A stretch of 64,000 nt of DNA from Haliscomenobacter sp041740695 (lineage in GTDB: Bacteria > Bacteroidota > Bacteroidia > Chitinophagales > Saprospiraceae). Location of the stretch: the NCBI RefSeq assembly GCF_041740695.1, contig NZ_JBGSLK010000026.1, positions 1 to 64,000 on the forward strand, in the 5' to 3' direction. Under the pieces are notes generated by a model. The model was given only the letters and a program-made list of their open reading frames with translations, made no database searches and was not told where the DNA came from. The translations under genes were made by a program, and so were the position numbers. Numbering within the stretch: position 1 is the first letter of the stretch; the number at the start of each line of letters is the position of its first letter. This document shows positions 17,785 through 27,572 of the stretch, piece by piece.

Positions 17785-20550
17785 TCACCGCACACACCGA
17801 AACCCCGTCGTCCCATTCCGTTCAAAACCCGGCGCTATCCGCATCAACTTCTGCGTATAATTCAACTCCCGCGGCCCCCCTTCCACGTACCACCAACTGC
17901 TGGCGGGCAAGTAATAACTGCCTCCCTTGAGGATCAGGTACTGGTTCGTACCATTGCTGTACAAGTCATTGGTCATTTGCCACACGCAGCCCACCAGGTC
18001 TTCCAGTCCGTGGGGGTTAGCGCCTTTGGGGTAGGCGCCCACCGGGTACAATTTGCCATTGCCCGTGTTGCACAAGGTCGAATCCACCTGCAATTTGGAC
18101 ACGGTGAGGGTTTCCGTGATCACCTGTTGTTCGCGTTTCACCTGTGCGTCCTTGCTCCAGGGCCATTCGCGCAGGTCGGAAGTTTGGGCGGCGTACTGCC
18201 ATTCCATTTCGGTCGGCAGGCGTTTTCCGGCCCAGCGGGCATAAGCCTGGGCGTCCTCATAACTCACGTAAATAACTGGAAATTGCTCCTGGCCTTTGCG
18301 GATTTTTCCACCCTGCCAGTGCCGCAGGAAGTTGCTGGTATCTTTGGGGCGGTACTTTGATTGGAGCAAAAACTGAGCGAACTGGGCATTGGTTACCGGG
18401 TGTTTGTCCATCAAAAAACCTGGGATGGGCAGCTCCTCCTGCGGGTATTCGCGGGGATTGGGGATAAAATCGTCGCCGTATTTCACCTTCATTCGAAAAT
18501 TCCCCGCTGGAATTGGCACCATACCTGCGGGGATACTTTTGCTGGGAAAAAATGTCGCTTTTTGACTAATCAGGCGGGCCATGCCAGTTTCTACCATAAT
18601 TACTCTTTCATCCAGTAGTTCACCCTGGTCAAAAAGCTGGATGACAAACTTACCTTCGGGGTGTTCAAATACCTTGTGCAGGGCAATTTGTTGGAAGGCG
18701 ATTTTGTATACTTTAGGGGTTTGATCATAGGCCGGATGCCCCGACCAAATGCGGATTTCTTGCCCCCGCACCGCCGAAAAACTCAATACATCCCCCCTAC
18801 GTTCCACTTGTAACACATTTGGCAAAACGGCAATCGCCCCCACTGCTCCTTCATTGTTGGTGCCCAGCCATTTCTGGGAGAATGCTTCCAGGTCAGCTGT
18901 GACTGCCCATTTTCCATTCTTTTCTGTTGGCTTCAACTCCTCATGGTTCCAAAGGTCAACGAGGTGATAACCTGACTTTACGGGCGTTTCAAACAAAGGC
19001 CCACGGTACCCAGCAGGCTGAAGACAGAATAGGGTAAACAGCGTTTTTTCCACCCCTGGCCATTGATTGATGTAAATGCTATCACGTTGACTCGGCCAAA
19101 GCGGCACGTATTGTTTTTGGGAAAAAACGGCCGCATTTTCGCGCAACACCCGCAGCGTTCGGCCCCAAAAACGATAATCATCTTCTACCCAATTCGGGTG
19201 GCCGGGACGAAACTGATTGACCTCGGTGCCGTAACCATTGAACATCGAGAGGGCATACTCTCGCCGAATTGGTTCCAGGTACAACTCCGCTACCCGGAAA
19301 ATGGCAAAATCGGGCCGGATGAACTTGTTCAAATTGAGCAGCGGCGGGTAATACAAGGCGTTGTGTACCCTGCCGGATACAATCCCCGGCATGTCGCGGG
19401 GCACGGCCATCCCTTCACTGTACATGATGACCCCGGGGCGAACTTTATCGGCGGCAGCCTGGCGCTCTGGAGTGGATTTGCCTTCGGTATCCAGCACCAC
19501 CCCGTCGGCGCTGATGGCTTCAATCATTTCGGTCATCCCCGTATGGTGGTCTACCCAGCGGGTGCTTTCATCCCAGGGATTGTAGCTGATGAAAAACTTG
19601 GTTTGGTACTTTTTGCGCCCCATTTCGGCCAGTTGTTTTAAACTTTTCAGGCCACCCGGCAATGCCCGGTACATGTCCCATTGGTTGCGTTGATCCAGTC
19701 CCAACATCGGCCAATTGGGCCAAATGCCCACTACTTCATCGCCGCCGTAGAGGGTCTTGGCTTTTTTCAAAAAGTCTTCGTAGCGGTACTTTTGGGTTTG
19801 AGGATCGTAAAAATCTTTGTCCCAGGCCATGATCAGGTGCATGGCGTAAGTTTTGCGGATCCATTGCAAGTCAGGGCGTTGGTAAAGCGTTTCGTCAAAT
19901 TGTTGCCCTTCCAAATCAAAAAGATACTGTTCCTGGAACATGCGCCGCAGGCCCTCCTGCCAATCACCACGATAAGGCATGATCCAAAACTGGTAAGTAG
20001 TAGTGCCTCCTGGCAATAAAATGGTTTCAAAACGACGGCGCTGGATTTTTTGATTCCAGGCTACGCGGCGGGCGAGGGCGCAATAGTTTTGGCCGTTGTT
20101 GGTCTTGGCATCCGCATAGCCGAGGTGCCAGGCATTGTCGGGCACGATTACGTTGACGGGTTTTTGCCCTGGGCGAAAAAGGTGGGTGCGGGAAAGGCCG
20201 TGTTTGCCCAGGCCAGTCATGTAGGTCCGCTCCTCGTTCACGCCAAAGGGAACCACGTTTTCCAGGGTGAGGGTATCATTGGGGTTGTTGTTGTCAAAAC
20301 GTAGGGCATATTTTTGGTATTCACCTGCTGCTTTTTCTGGCCAAAAGGCCAGGCTGAGCTTTCCCAACTGATAATAAGTGGTGTCCTGAATTTGCCGTTG
20401 AAAAACCGCGTCTCGGGTGTAAATGGTTTTTCCATTGAGGACAAAGGAGCCTACCTCAAATTCGGCGCTTTGATGGCGAAGCTTTGGTGCACTTTGAGCA
20501 AAAATAAATTGGGGGAGCATCAGGCAGAGCAGCAATAGGGTACGTGTCAT
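17785..20550 (-). CDS. Secreted glycosidase-like protein fused to a C-terminal FGE/sulfatase-modifying-factor domain
   Basis: The 921-residue product has a signal peptide (residues 1-18, ending IFAQ). Residues 20-240 are beta-rich. Residues 240-480 look like a TIM-barrel glycosidase core (VVGIWPNWPMLGL, FFISYNPWDES, DGVVLDTEG, MYSEGMA). About 680-921 is a formylglycine-generating-enzyme-like domain, with PIPAGNFRM, PVTNAQFAQFL, RLPTEMEWQYAA, DLVGCVWQMTND, LKGGSYY and GFRCVR. FGE-like domains outside true sulfatase activators often act as C-type-lectin binding folds. Here the domain may help sugar binding, but that is inference. The domain lacks the adenine-templated repeat seen in the DGR targets, so it is not a DGR target. 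The exact glycosidase family is not assigned. Confidence 0.7.
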   Translation of the reverse strand: MTRTLLLLCLMLPQFIFAQSAPKLRHQSAEFEVGSFVLNGKTIYTRDAVFQRQIQDTTYYQLGKLSLAFWPEKAAGEYQKYALRFDNNNPNDTLTLENVVPFGVNEERTYMTGLGKHGLSRTHLFRPGQKPVNVIVPDNAWHLGYADAKTNNGQNYCALARRVAWNQKIQRRRFETILLPGGTTTYQFWIMPYRGDWQEGLRRMFQEQYLFDLEGQQFDETLYQRPDLQWIRKTYAMHLIMAWDKDFYDPQTQKYRYEDFLKKAKTLYGGDEVVGIWPNWPMLGLDQRNQWDMYRALPGGLKSLKQLAEMGRKKYQTKFFISYNPWDESTRWVDHHTGMTEMIEAISADGVVLDTEGKSTPERQAAADKVRPGVIMYSEGMAVPRDMPGIVSGRVHNALYYPPLLNLNKFIRPDFAIFRVAELYLEPIRREYALSMFNGYGTEVNQFRPGHPNWVEDDYRFWGRTLRVLRENAAVFSQKQYVPLWPSQRDSIYINQWPGVEKTLFTLFCLQPAGYRGPLFETPVKSGYHLVDLWNHEELKPTEKNGKWAVTADLEAFSQKWLGTNNEGAVGAIAVLPNVLQVERRGDVLSFSAVRGQEIRIWSGHPAYDQTPKVYKIAFQQIALHKVFEHPEGKFVIQLFDQGELLDERVIMVETGMARLISQKATFFPSKSIPAGMVPIPAGNFRMKVKYGDDFIPNPREYPQEELPIPGFLMDKHPVTNAQFAQFLLQSKYRPKDTSNFLRHWQGGKIRKGQEQFPVIYVSYEDAQAYARWAGKRLPTEMEWQYAAQTSDLREWPWSKDAQVKREQQVITETLTVSKLQVDSTLCNTGNGKLYPVGAYPKGANPHGLEDLVGCVWQMTNDLYSNGTNQYLILKGGSYYLPASSWWYVEGGPRELNYTQKLMRIAPGFERNGTTGFRCVR

Positions 20551-20637
20551 TTCGTGCAGGTTTTAAGGGGCTCAGGTTTTAATGGTACTTGTTGCAAGGA
20601 TTTAAAAGAAATAATTTACTTTTGAATAATCTACTTT

Positions 20638-21672
20638 TTGTCTAAAAACTTAAGCACGCTCGAAAACACCATCACCTTGAAACAATTCGCCCTATTGTTC
20701 ATCTGGTTGCTTTCCTTACTTTTTGGCTGCGGCGGTCGCAATTCCAAAAAGCCGAAACAAGACCTTCCCTGGTTTCCAAATACCGACAATCCTGCCGTAC
20801 AAGTCATGGAAATCCCGCTGGACAGTGGCTATACTGTACAAACCTTCTTAGTCGCTCCCGAGCGGAAGGAAGTGTATGTCTTGGCGCACACCAGGGTTGA
20901 GCAAAGTGGTGATTACAAGCTGGAGGATCGTTTTCGCACTGATTATTTGCTCCTGCACCTGGATGCCCAGGGCCAGGTGTTGCAACGCCGGGAATTGCCG
21001 GGGTCGAGGCATAGTTCTCCCGCTTACCTTTGGCTGGAACAGAATAATCTGGTTTTTTTTGCGGATGACAAAGTTCGCTTGTACAATGCCGAGAGCATGA
21101 AAGCGACGGAAGAGATCCCTTGTTATGTAAAGCATGACTTTCCATCCACTAAAAACCTGGTAGAGCTATTCCCGGAAGAGCAATTGGAGTTGTATCTGCC
21201 CGCCCGAGCTAAAGCCCTCAAAAACAGCGTTTCAACCCGAGTGCTCTGTTTACCCAGGACCAGAGTCATCGTGCTTTTATTAGAATCGGCGAAGCAAAAA
21301 AGGAGTGTCTGGACCATTTTGGACTCTCTTGAAGCTGATCAGTTTATGAAAGAATACGACCAACTTGAACCACCCGCAAACCCTGGCTGGAAATACAATT
21401 CAGCTACCGGGCTCTTTCGGGTGCAAGATGGAAGCACAGTTTTGGAAACCACCGCTGAAGTCTCGATGGGCACACAATTGGTTTATCCGAATTACAAGTC
21501 GCGCTCGGCCATTCAGTACGAACTCCTGATCGGAGGAAAAAAAGCTCGTTTTGCCACGACTAACCGCTCGCGCAAACCGCTTTATGTCCAATTTTCACAG
21601 AATGATTACCTCAGTGCTGCGGGGGCAGAGGCCTGGCTTGTGTATCAGGGGGTGTTGTATCGCTTGGAGTAA
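20638..21672 (+). CDS. Lipoprotein of unknown function, non-ATG start likely
   Basis: The 344-residue frame contains a lipoprotein signal, KQFALLFIWLLSLLFGC, with cysteine at about residue 31. No ATG lies upstream of the signal. Translation therefore starts at TTG 20638 or at TTG 20677, which would put the lysine directly before the hydrophobic core. The mature part (VYVLAHTRV, YLLLHLDAQGQVLQRREL, then further strands) suggests a propeller-like domain. No family was recognised. It is divergent from the glycosidase/FGE gene. A TACTTTTG sequence at 20617-20624 resembles the Bacteroidota -7 element (TAnnTTTG), but it lies very close to the first start. Confidence 0.6.
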   Translation: MSKNLSTLENTITLKQFALLFIWLLSLLFGCGGRNSKKPKQDLPWFPNTDNPAVQVMEIPLDSGYTVQTFLVAPERKEVYVLAHTRVEQSGDYKLEDRFRTDYLLLHLDAQGQVLQRRELPGSRHSSPAYLWLEQNNLVFFADDKVRLYNAESMKATEEIPCYVKHDFPSTKNLVELFPEEQLELYLPARAKALKNSVSTRVLCLPRTRVIVLLLESAKQKRSVWTILDSLEADQFMKEYDQLEPPANPGWKYNSATGLFRVQDGSTVLETTAEVSMGTQLVYPNYKSRSAIQYELLIGGKKARFATTNRSRKPLYVQFSQNDYLSAAGAEAWLVYQGVLYRLE

Positions 21673-21719
21673 AATGTCCCATAGAAAATTTGAATCTTTT
21701 TTCTACCAAATAAATAACC

Positions 21720-23483
21720 ATGCAAAAAACACTTACTTTTTGTCTTCTTTTATCACTGGCTACCCATTGGACTCAGGCGCAAAACACCAATCCGCTCTAC
21801 CTGCAAACCAGCGAGATGGCCAACCAGATGGTTCAATACGACGCAGACAAGGGCAGCATCATGCGTTTTTATGCGACGAGTAATCCGATGGAATTCCGCG
21901 GTCAGGGTTCCAGCTACAACTCGCCAGAGCGGCGCCAACGCTTACTCGGACTGATTGCTGCCAATCTCAAACAACTGGAATCGGTCGATTTTGACAAAAT
22001 GAACGTCAACGGCAAGGTCGATTTCCTCTTGTTCAAGCGCAACCTGGAAGACGAGCAGTACCAACTGCAAGCCGAGCAAAAGAACTACGACCAAATTGCC
22101 CAACATTTGCCCTTCTCCGAGCGCCTGTATACCCTCATCAAGTCCCGCAACCGTGGCCAAAGTGTGAATGGGCAAGAGGTAGCCAAAGCAATGAACGACA
22201 TTCGGAACGAGGTCAAACAAGCGAATACCAAACTCAAAGGCGTAGAAGCATTTGATCAAAACCTCGCCAATCTGGCCTCCGAATCCGTCAAAGGGATGCA
22301 GGCCATCCTCAAAAGTTACTACAATTTTTACAATGCTTACGACCCATTGTTTTCCTGGTGGGTACCCAAAACCTACACTGGTCTTGATGCCGAACTCGAA
22401 ACTTACGCCAAAGGCCTGGCGGGCAAAGGCAAAAGCACCAGTACCCAAAAAGACGACGGCAGTGGCATCGTGGGCAAGCCAATCGGAAGGGAGGAATTGA
22501 TCCGCCAACTCAAGCTTGAATTTATCCCTTATACTCCTGATGAATTGATTGAGATTGCCAATAAGGAGTTCGCCTGGTGTGATGCAGAATTGCTCAAGGC
22601 CAGCAAAGAAATGGGCTTTGGCAGCGATTGGAAAGCGGCTCAGGAGAAGGTCAAAAACAGTTTTGTAGCTCCTGGCCAACAGCCCGAAGCGATGTTGGAA
22701 CTCTACGACCAGTCGGTGGCTTTTTTGAAAAAATACGATCTGGTGACCATCCCGCCCATCGCCGAAGAAACCTGGCGGGTCAATATGATGTCGGCGGAGC
22801 GGCAATTGGTCAGCCCTTTTTTCCTCGGTGGAGAATCGCTGATCATTTCCTACCCCACGCCGACCATGAGCTACGATGAAAAAATGATGAGCATGCGCGG
22901 CAACAACCCGCATTTTTCAAGAGCGACGGTGCACCATGAGCTGATTGCCGGGCACCATTTGCAGGGTTTTATGAACAACCGGAACAAAACGTACCGCAAA
23001 TTTGGTACTCCTTTTTGGCACGAAGGCAATGCCTTGTATTGGGAGTTTTTGTTGTGGGATATGAAATTTCCCCGCTCGCCGGAAGACCGCATCGGCATGT
23101 TGTTTTGGCGCATGCACCGCTGTGCCCGGATCATTTTTTCCCTGAATTATCACCTTGGAGAATGGACGCCCCAGCAATGCATCGACTTTTTGGTGGATCG
23201 GGTAGGGCACGAACGCGCCAACGCGGAAGGTGAAGTACGCCGATCCTTTACGGGCAATTACGGCCCCCTGTACCAATTGGCGTACATGGTAGGTGGCCTA
23301 CAGTTTTATGCCCTTAAAAAAGAACTGGTCGACGGCAAAAAGATGAGCATCAAACAATACCACGATGCGATTTTGCAGGAAAATGCCTTGCCAGTAGAGA
23401 TGCTTCGTGCTATTTTGACCAATCAAAATCTGAAAAAAGATTTCAAAACTCAGTGGCGATTTTACGACAAAACCAAGCCATAA
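21720..23483 (+). CDS. DUF885-family metallopeptidase-like protein, secreted
   Basis: The 587-residue product carries a signal peptide (residues 1-20, ending WTQA). It belongs to the DUF885 family, related to zinc carboxypeptidases. The zinc-site signature appears as HHELIAGHHLQ (about residue 404), followed by FWHEGNALYWEFLLWDM and the conserved GHERANAEGEVRR segment. Family members are predicted periplasmic or secreted peptidases. The start ATG at 21720 fits the signal peptide. Its stop lies at the left edge of a large palindromic element. Confidence 0.85.
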   Translation: MQKTLTFCLLLSLATHWTQAQNTNPLYLQTSEMANQMVQYDADKGSIMRFYATSNPMEFRGQGSSYNSPERRQRLLGLIAANLKQLESVDFDKMNVNGKVDFLLFKRNLEDEQYQLQAEQKNYDQIAQHLPFSERLYTLIKSRNRGQSVNGQEVAKAMNDIRNEVKQANTKLKGVEAFDQNLANLASESVKGMQAILKSYYNFYNAYDPLFSWWVPKTYTGLDAELETYAKGLAGKGKSTSTQKDDGSGIVGKPIGREELIRQLKLEFIPYTPDELIEIANKEFAWCDAELLKASKEMGFGSDWKAAQEKVKNSFVAPGQQPEAMLELYDQSVAFLKKYDLVTIPPIAEETWRVNMMSAERQLVSPFFLGGESLIISYPTPTMSYDEKMMSMRGNNPHFSRATVHHELIAGHHLQGFMNNRNKTYRKFGTPFWHEGNALYWEFLLWDMKFPRSPEDRIGMLFWRMHRCARIIFSLNYHLGEWTPQQCIDFLVDRVGHERANAEGEVRRSFTGNYGPLYQLAYMVGGLQFYALKKELVDGKKMSIKQYHDAILQENALPVEMLRAILTNQNLKKDFKTQWRFYDKTKP

Positions 23484-23642
23484 GCTTGTTTTTGTTTTTT
23501 TGGCGGGCTACAAACGGCCCATTTTTGCCTAAATTTCGTTCCGAAAATGCTCATTTAGCGCTGCTAAACTCCGCTTTCCGTGCCTCATTTAGGCAAAAAT
23601 GGCCTCGTTTTCGCTTCCGCCAAAAAACAAAAACAAGCTTTA
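23481..23642. repeat. 160-bp imperfect palindromic (MITE-like) element
   Basis: Outer arms 23481-23506 and 23617-23642 are near-perfect inverted repeats (TAAGCTTGTTTTTG... against its complement, one indel). Inner arms near 23515-23535 and 23582-23604 also pair (CATTTTTGCCTAAAT/ATTTAGGCAAAAATG). A small central TTTAGC/GCTAAA hairpin completes a stem across the whole element. It starts at the stop codon of the DUF885 gene and fills the gap before the next gene. It could be a non-autonomous element now serving as a terminator. Confidence 0.7.
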
Positions 23643-23669
23643 AGACACATCCATAAAAACCCAAATCAC

Positions 23670-23954
23670 ATGAGCCTTTTTTGGATTTTATGGGGCATTG
23701 ATGTCCTGATTGCCCTGATCGCCTTGTACTTCTTTTTCATCGGCATCGCGGATGGATCGGTTTCTTCATTCAACATGGGGATTTGGAGTCTCTTGTTGAT
23801 TGGTCTGGCGGTGGTGGTATTTGGCAGTTTATGGCTTAAATCGATCGACCAGCTTGGGATGGCGAAAGGATTGCTTAGCATACTGGCTATTCCCGGCATA
23901 CTGTACGCACTGTTCATTTTGATGGTCATCATCGGCAAACCGCGCTGGAATTAG
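23670..23954 (+). CDS. Small three-helix membrane protein, unknown function
   Basis: From ATG 23670 the product is 94 residues with three hydrophobic segments (about 4-24, 35-55 and 67-88) separated by short polar turns, ending in GKPRWN. The upstream open frame to 23580 runs through the palindromic element and was not used. No family name can be given. A strong hairpin follows the stop by 15 nt, so it is probably transcribed alone. Confidence 0.65.
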   Translation: MSLFWILWGIDVLIALIALYFFFIGIADGSVSSFNMGIWSLLLIGLAVVVFGSLWLKSIDQLGMAKGLLSILAIPGILYALFILMVIIGKPRWN

Positions 23955-23968
23955 GCTTTTTGCTGCAG

Positions 23969-24012
23969 CAGTGTCCGCATTTGAACAAAAATCTGTTCGA
24001 ATGCGGACACTG
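23969..24012 (+). terminator. Hairpin terminator after the small membrane protein
   Basis: A 19-bp stem (23969-23987 with 23994-24012) with one mismatch encloses a 6-nt loop. The arms read CAGTGTCCGCATTTGAACA and its near complement. T-rich sequence follows (TTCTTTATTATTTG), consistent with intrinsic termination. Confidence 0.75.
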
Positions 24013-24113
24013 TTCTTTATTATTTGTTTTCCAAAAAGCTGCAAATCAATACGTTTCAAAAACTGGCACTTTTTTAGCTTATTTAGGTCAATAAGCAAGC
24101 ACAATCCTATCCT

Positions 24114-26522
24114 ATGTTGCAGAACTATCTAAAAATCACCTGGCGCAACCTTCGCCGCAATCGTGTCTACGCCTTACTCAATGTAGTGGGATTAAGCCTG
24201 GGCATCGGCTGTGGACTTTTGGTGTTTTGGTTCATCCGTTTCCATACCACCCACGATGCTTTTCACAAGGGGATCGAGCGGGTTTACCAGGTCACCACCG
24301 AGTTTCATTTTGATGGAACCAGTTACTCGCGGGGCGTACCGCCACCCACCTGGAAAGCGGTGCGGGACGAAACATCGGCTACTGCAGCCACGATTTGTAT
24401 CGAAGGTTATGAAAAACTCATGGCGCTGATTGATGCCAATGGGCGACCTGTCAAAAAATTCAAGGAAGGGCCCGGCCCCAAGCTGGCTTATGTGGCCCCG
24501 TCTTACTTCAAGGTTTTTGATTACCAGTGGCAGGTTGGTTCTGCCAAATCCCTGGACAAGCCCAATACTTTGGTCATCAGTAAAAGAATGGCCGAGAAGT
24601 ATTTTGGGGATGAAGACCCCATTGGCCGCATCATCAAGTTGGAAAACCAACTGAATCTGGAAGTGACCGGGATCGTCAATGATCCGCCCGACAATACCGA
24701 TTTGCCTTACGAGTTTTTTGTCTCTTTTGCGACCTTGGAAAACAACAAAGACTTCGTTTATGGTGGGCCAGAACTGACTACCTGGAGTGGGGTCAATTCC
24801 AATACTTACTGTTTTGCATTGTTTCCACCGGGGATGACGGAGGCGCGTTTTCAAAAAGAAATTGACGCCATCAACAAAAAATACCACGGAAAGGACTACA
24901 AATCATATGCTCATCCGGTCATTAAATTCCGGGAAATCCACCATTCTGAGCGCTATTACGGGCCAGTGCCTTACAAGTGGATCTACATCATGGCGACCAT
25001 TGGTGTTTTTTTGATCGCGACGGCTTGTTTCAATTTCATCAATATGGCCACCGCACAAGCGATGCGTCGGGCCAAAGAGGTGGGTATTCGCAAGGCGGTT
25101 GGAGGACAAAGAGGGCAAGTATTTTTTCAATTTATCGCTGAAACCGGAGTAATCACCGCAGTGGCCCTGGTATTAGGTTTTGTCATGGCCGCAACGGCAT
25201 TGCCTTCCCTGAACAAGTGGTTGGACCTAGGCGGGGGCTGGCCCAGCCAGGTGAGCTGGAATGATACCATGTTGTGGGCGTTTATCATCGGCTTGTTTTT
25301 GACGGTAGTCTTTTTGGCGGGATCATATCCGGGATTGATTCTGGCTGGATTCCGCCCAGTGGTGGCCCTCAAGGGAGGCATCAACCAACAACAGGCGGGA
25401 GGTTTGAATATTCGCCGCAGCTTGATAGTGGTGCAGTTTGTGCTCATTCAATTGTTGGTGATTTGTACCTTGGTCATCAATGGTCAGGTTGACTTTATGA
25501 TGAACAAATCGGTGGGCTACCAAACAAAAGGGCTTGCAGAAATCACCATTCCCAGCCCTGAAAAGATCAATCAAACCACCTTCCGCGAGCGTTTGTTGAG
25601 CATTCCAGGGGTGAAGGATGCTACTTTTTATTTGTTTTCACCTACGACCAATTCCAGCAATACGACCAATTTCCGCTTTGATACCCGTCAAAAAGATGAA
25701 GTGTGGCAAATGAGCACCAAAAATGCGGATCATCACTACATCGATACTTATGGCTTGACCTTGGTAGCTGGAAAAAACATTCCAGCTAGCGACACAGTAC
25801 AAGGCTATTTGATCAACGAAAAAGTAGTAGAACGTTTGGGCGTGAAAAACCCGGAAGACATCATTGGTAAAAAACTGCGGGTTTGGGGAATTGATGCACC
25901 TATTTATGGCGTGTTGAAGAATTGGAACAATGCTTCGTTTGAACAGGACATTGCGCCCATTGCAGTGTTTACTTACAAGGACATTCACTACAATTGTGGC
26001 TTGCGACTCAGCAGCAACAACCTGCAAAAGACGATGAAGGAGGTCGAAAAACTCTGGAACGGTTATTTCCCCGATCACTTGTACGAGCAGTCTTTCCTGG
26101 ATGAAAGCATCGCCCGCAATTACGAATTTGTTCGCACTATGCTGCGCCTGGTGCAGATTTTCTCGCTTATCGCCATTTTTATTGGCTGTTTGGGACTGTA
26201 TGGTTTGGTCAGATTTATGGCTGCGCAAAAAACCAAAGAAATTGGGGTGCGCAAAGTACTGGGGGCCAATTTGGCGCAAATTCTGAGCCTCTTTGGCAAA
26301 GAAATTTCCATCCTCGTCGGCGTTGCTTTCCTGGTGGCGGCCCCCTTGGGCTGGTATTTGATGAATGCCTGGTTGCAGGATTACACTTACCGAATTCCGA
26401 TTGGGTTTGGGACCCTGGTTTTTGCGGTGTTCATCACTTTGGGTGTAGCGTTGCTGACATCGAGTTATGAATCGATTAAGGCCGCTTTGGTCAATCCGGC
26501 GAAGTCTTTGAAGTCGGAGTGA
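24114..26522 (+). CDS. MacB/FtsX-type ABC transporter permease
   Basis: The 802-residue inner-membrane protein has the duplicated MacB_PCD-FtsX layout common in Bacteroidota. It starts MLQNYLKITWRNLRRNRVYALLNVVGLSLG with the first transmembrane helix. A periplasmic domain follows, then the first FtsX unit (about 285-420, ATACFNFINMATAQAMRRAKEVGIRKAVGG), a linker with a second periplasmic domain, and a second FtsX unit (about 680-790, KTKEIGVRKVLGA). The EVGIRK and EIGVRK coupling segments are typical. Such permeases use a separate ATPase for lipoprotein or peptide efflux. No ATPase gene is adjacent, so the partner must be encoded elsewhere. Confidence 0.9.
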   Translation: MLQNYLKITWRNLRRNRVYALLNVVGLSLGIGCGLLVFWFIRFHTTHDAFHKGIERVYQVTTEFHFDGTSYSRGVPPPTWKAVRDETSATAATICIEGYEKLMALIDANGRPVKKFKEGPGPKLAYVAPSYFKVFDYQWQVGSAKSLDKPNTLVISKRMAEKYFGDEDPIGRIIKLENQLNLEVTGIVNDPPDNTDLPYEFFVSFATLENNKDFVYGGPELTTWSGVNSNTYCFALFPPGMTEARFQKEIDAINKKYHGKDYKSYAHPVIKFREIHHSERYYGPVPYKWIYIMATIGVFLIATACFNFINMATAQAMRRAKEVGIRKAVGGQRGQVFFQFIAETGVITAVALVLGFVMAATALPSLNKWLDLGGGWPSQVSWNDTMLWAFIIGLFLTVVFLAGSYPGLILAGFRPVVALKGGINQQQAGGLNIRRSLIVVQFVLIQLLVICTLVINGQVDFMMNKSVGYQTKGLAEITIPSPEKINQTTFRERLLSIPGVKDATFYLFSPTTNSSNTTNFRFDTRQKDEVWQMSTKNADHHYIDTYGLTLVAGKNIPASDTVQGYLINEKVVERLGVKNPEDIIGKKLRVWGIDAPIYGVLKNWNNASFEQDIAPIAVFTYKDIHYNCGLRLSSNNLQKTMKEVEKLWNGYFPDHLYEQSFLDESIARNYEFVRTMLRLVQIFSLIAIFIGCLGLYGLVRFMAAQKTKEIGVRKVLGANLAQILSLFGKEISILVGVAFLVAAPLGWYLMNAWLQDYTYRIPIGFGTLVFAVFITLGVALLTSSYESIKAALVNPAKSLKSE

Positions 26523-26608
26523 CGGAAAACATAGAGCAACACAATTTATTATCACAAAGGAAAAAAAGAGGACTTAAACATTTGTCAGCCCGAATTTTCA
26601 AAATAATT

Positions 26609-26732
26609 CCAAAGCGACATAATTTTCACAAAGAAAGCACAAAGAAGCACAAAGGACACAAAGTTAGACGTTGACGACGTTTTACTTTGTGTCCTCTTTT
26701 TTTTTCTTTGTGCTAAAAAAATGTCGCTTTGG
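26609..26732. repeat. MITE-like palindrome with CCAAAGCGACAT ends
   Basis: Terminal arms 26609-26620 and 26721-26732 are perfect inverted repeats of CCAAAGCGACAT. The interior also pairs in part (GGACACAAAGT with ACTTTGTGTCC). The first 11 bases equal the ends of the 290-bp element at 54110-54399, which suggests one family. No coding capacity and no clear target duplication were seen. Confidence 0.6.
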
Positions 26733-26772
26733 TTGTTTTGAAAAAAATTGAGATAATTAATATTTATCACCG

Positions 26773-27462
26773 CTACTCCTTTTCCGAATTAGGCACCGTC
26801 TCCTCTTGCGCCACCTTATTCTCCACCACAAACCACGACGCCACATAAGCCGTAAAGGTCCCAAACAATCCCACTCCCGCCGTCATCAGAATTGCCGCAA
26901 TAACCCGCCCTTCGGTAGTGACTGGGAATTTGTCGCCATACCCAACCGTAGTGATGGTCACGTAAGCCCACCAAATGGCGTCCTCCGCGGTTTTGATGTT
27001 GCTGTTGGGATCCGTTTCTACCTGTAAAATGGCGATGGCGGAAAAAATAACCAGCAGAATTGCGGTCAGCGAGGCCGAGGTTAAGGCACCTTTGGCCTTG
27101 TCCTTGAATACATAATGAAACAGGTTGTGGATCGAACGAAAGGCCCTGACTACCCGCAACAAACGGACGAGCCGCAACAAGCGCCCGGCTCTCAAGGCAT
27201 CGACCATCGGAATGCTGGAAATGAGGTCGATCCAACCCCAGCGCATGAATTGCCACTTGTTTTCGGCCTTGGCAAAACGAATACAAAACTCAATAAAAAA
27301 GACAATACAAATGACATTGTCGAAATACTGAAGTAGGGTAGAGGTCTCCGGGGGCAATTCGTAGGCGGTATCGATGATGAGCGCACCCAGGATGTAAATG
27401 GAAAGAAAAATAACAATGATGTTCAAAATGCCCAGCTTGTGTTCGGTGGAGTGTGTAGCCAT
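26773..27462 (-). CDS. Voltage-gated-type potassium/ion channel
   Basis: The 229-residue membrane protein has six hydrophobic segments. An arginine-rich S4-like segment (RAGRLLRLVRLLRVVRAF, about 90-108) precedes the pore. The pore loop has the potassium selectivity filter TTVGYGD (about 168-174), followed by the last helix. This is the size and order of small bacterial Kv-type channels. It is a lone gene, with the start ATG at 27462 immediately before a short hydrophilic N-terminus. Confidence 0.9.
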   Translation of the reverse strand: MATHSTEHKLGILNIIVIFLSIYILGALIIDTAYELPPETSTLLQYFDNVICIVFFIEFCIRFAKAENKWQFMRWGWIDLISSIPMVDALRAGRLLRLVRLLRVVRAFRSIHNLFHYVFKDKAKGALTSASLTAILLVIFSAIAILQVETDPNSNIKTAEDAIWWAYVTITTVGYGDKFPVTTEGRVIAAILMTAGVGLFGTFTAYVASWFVVENKVAQEETVPNSEKE

Positions 27463-27572
27463 TACCTTCGGTTTTAGGTTAAAAACTTTTAGGCGAAATA
27501 TACGAAGGAATGGGCTTGGGGGTTACAAGATGCAACAGATTAATGAAGATGCCCCTTGCAACCCCTGATGAT

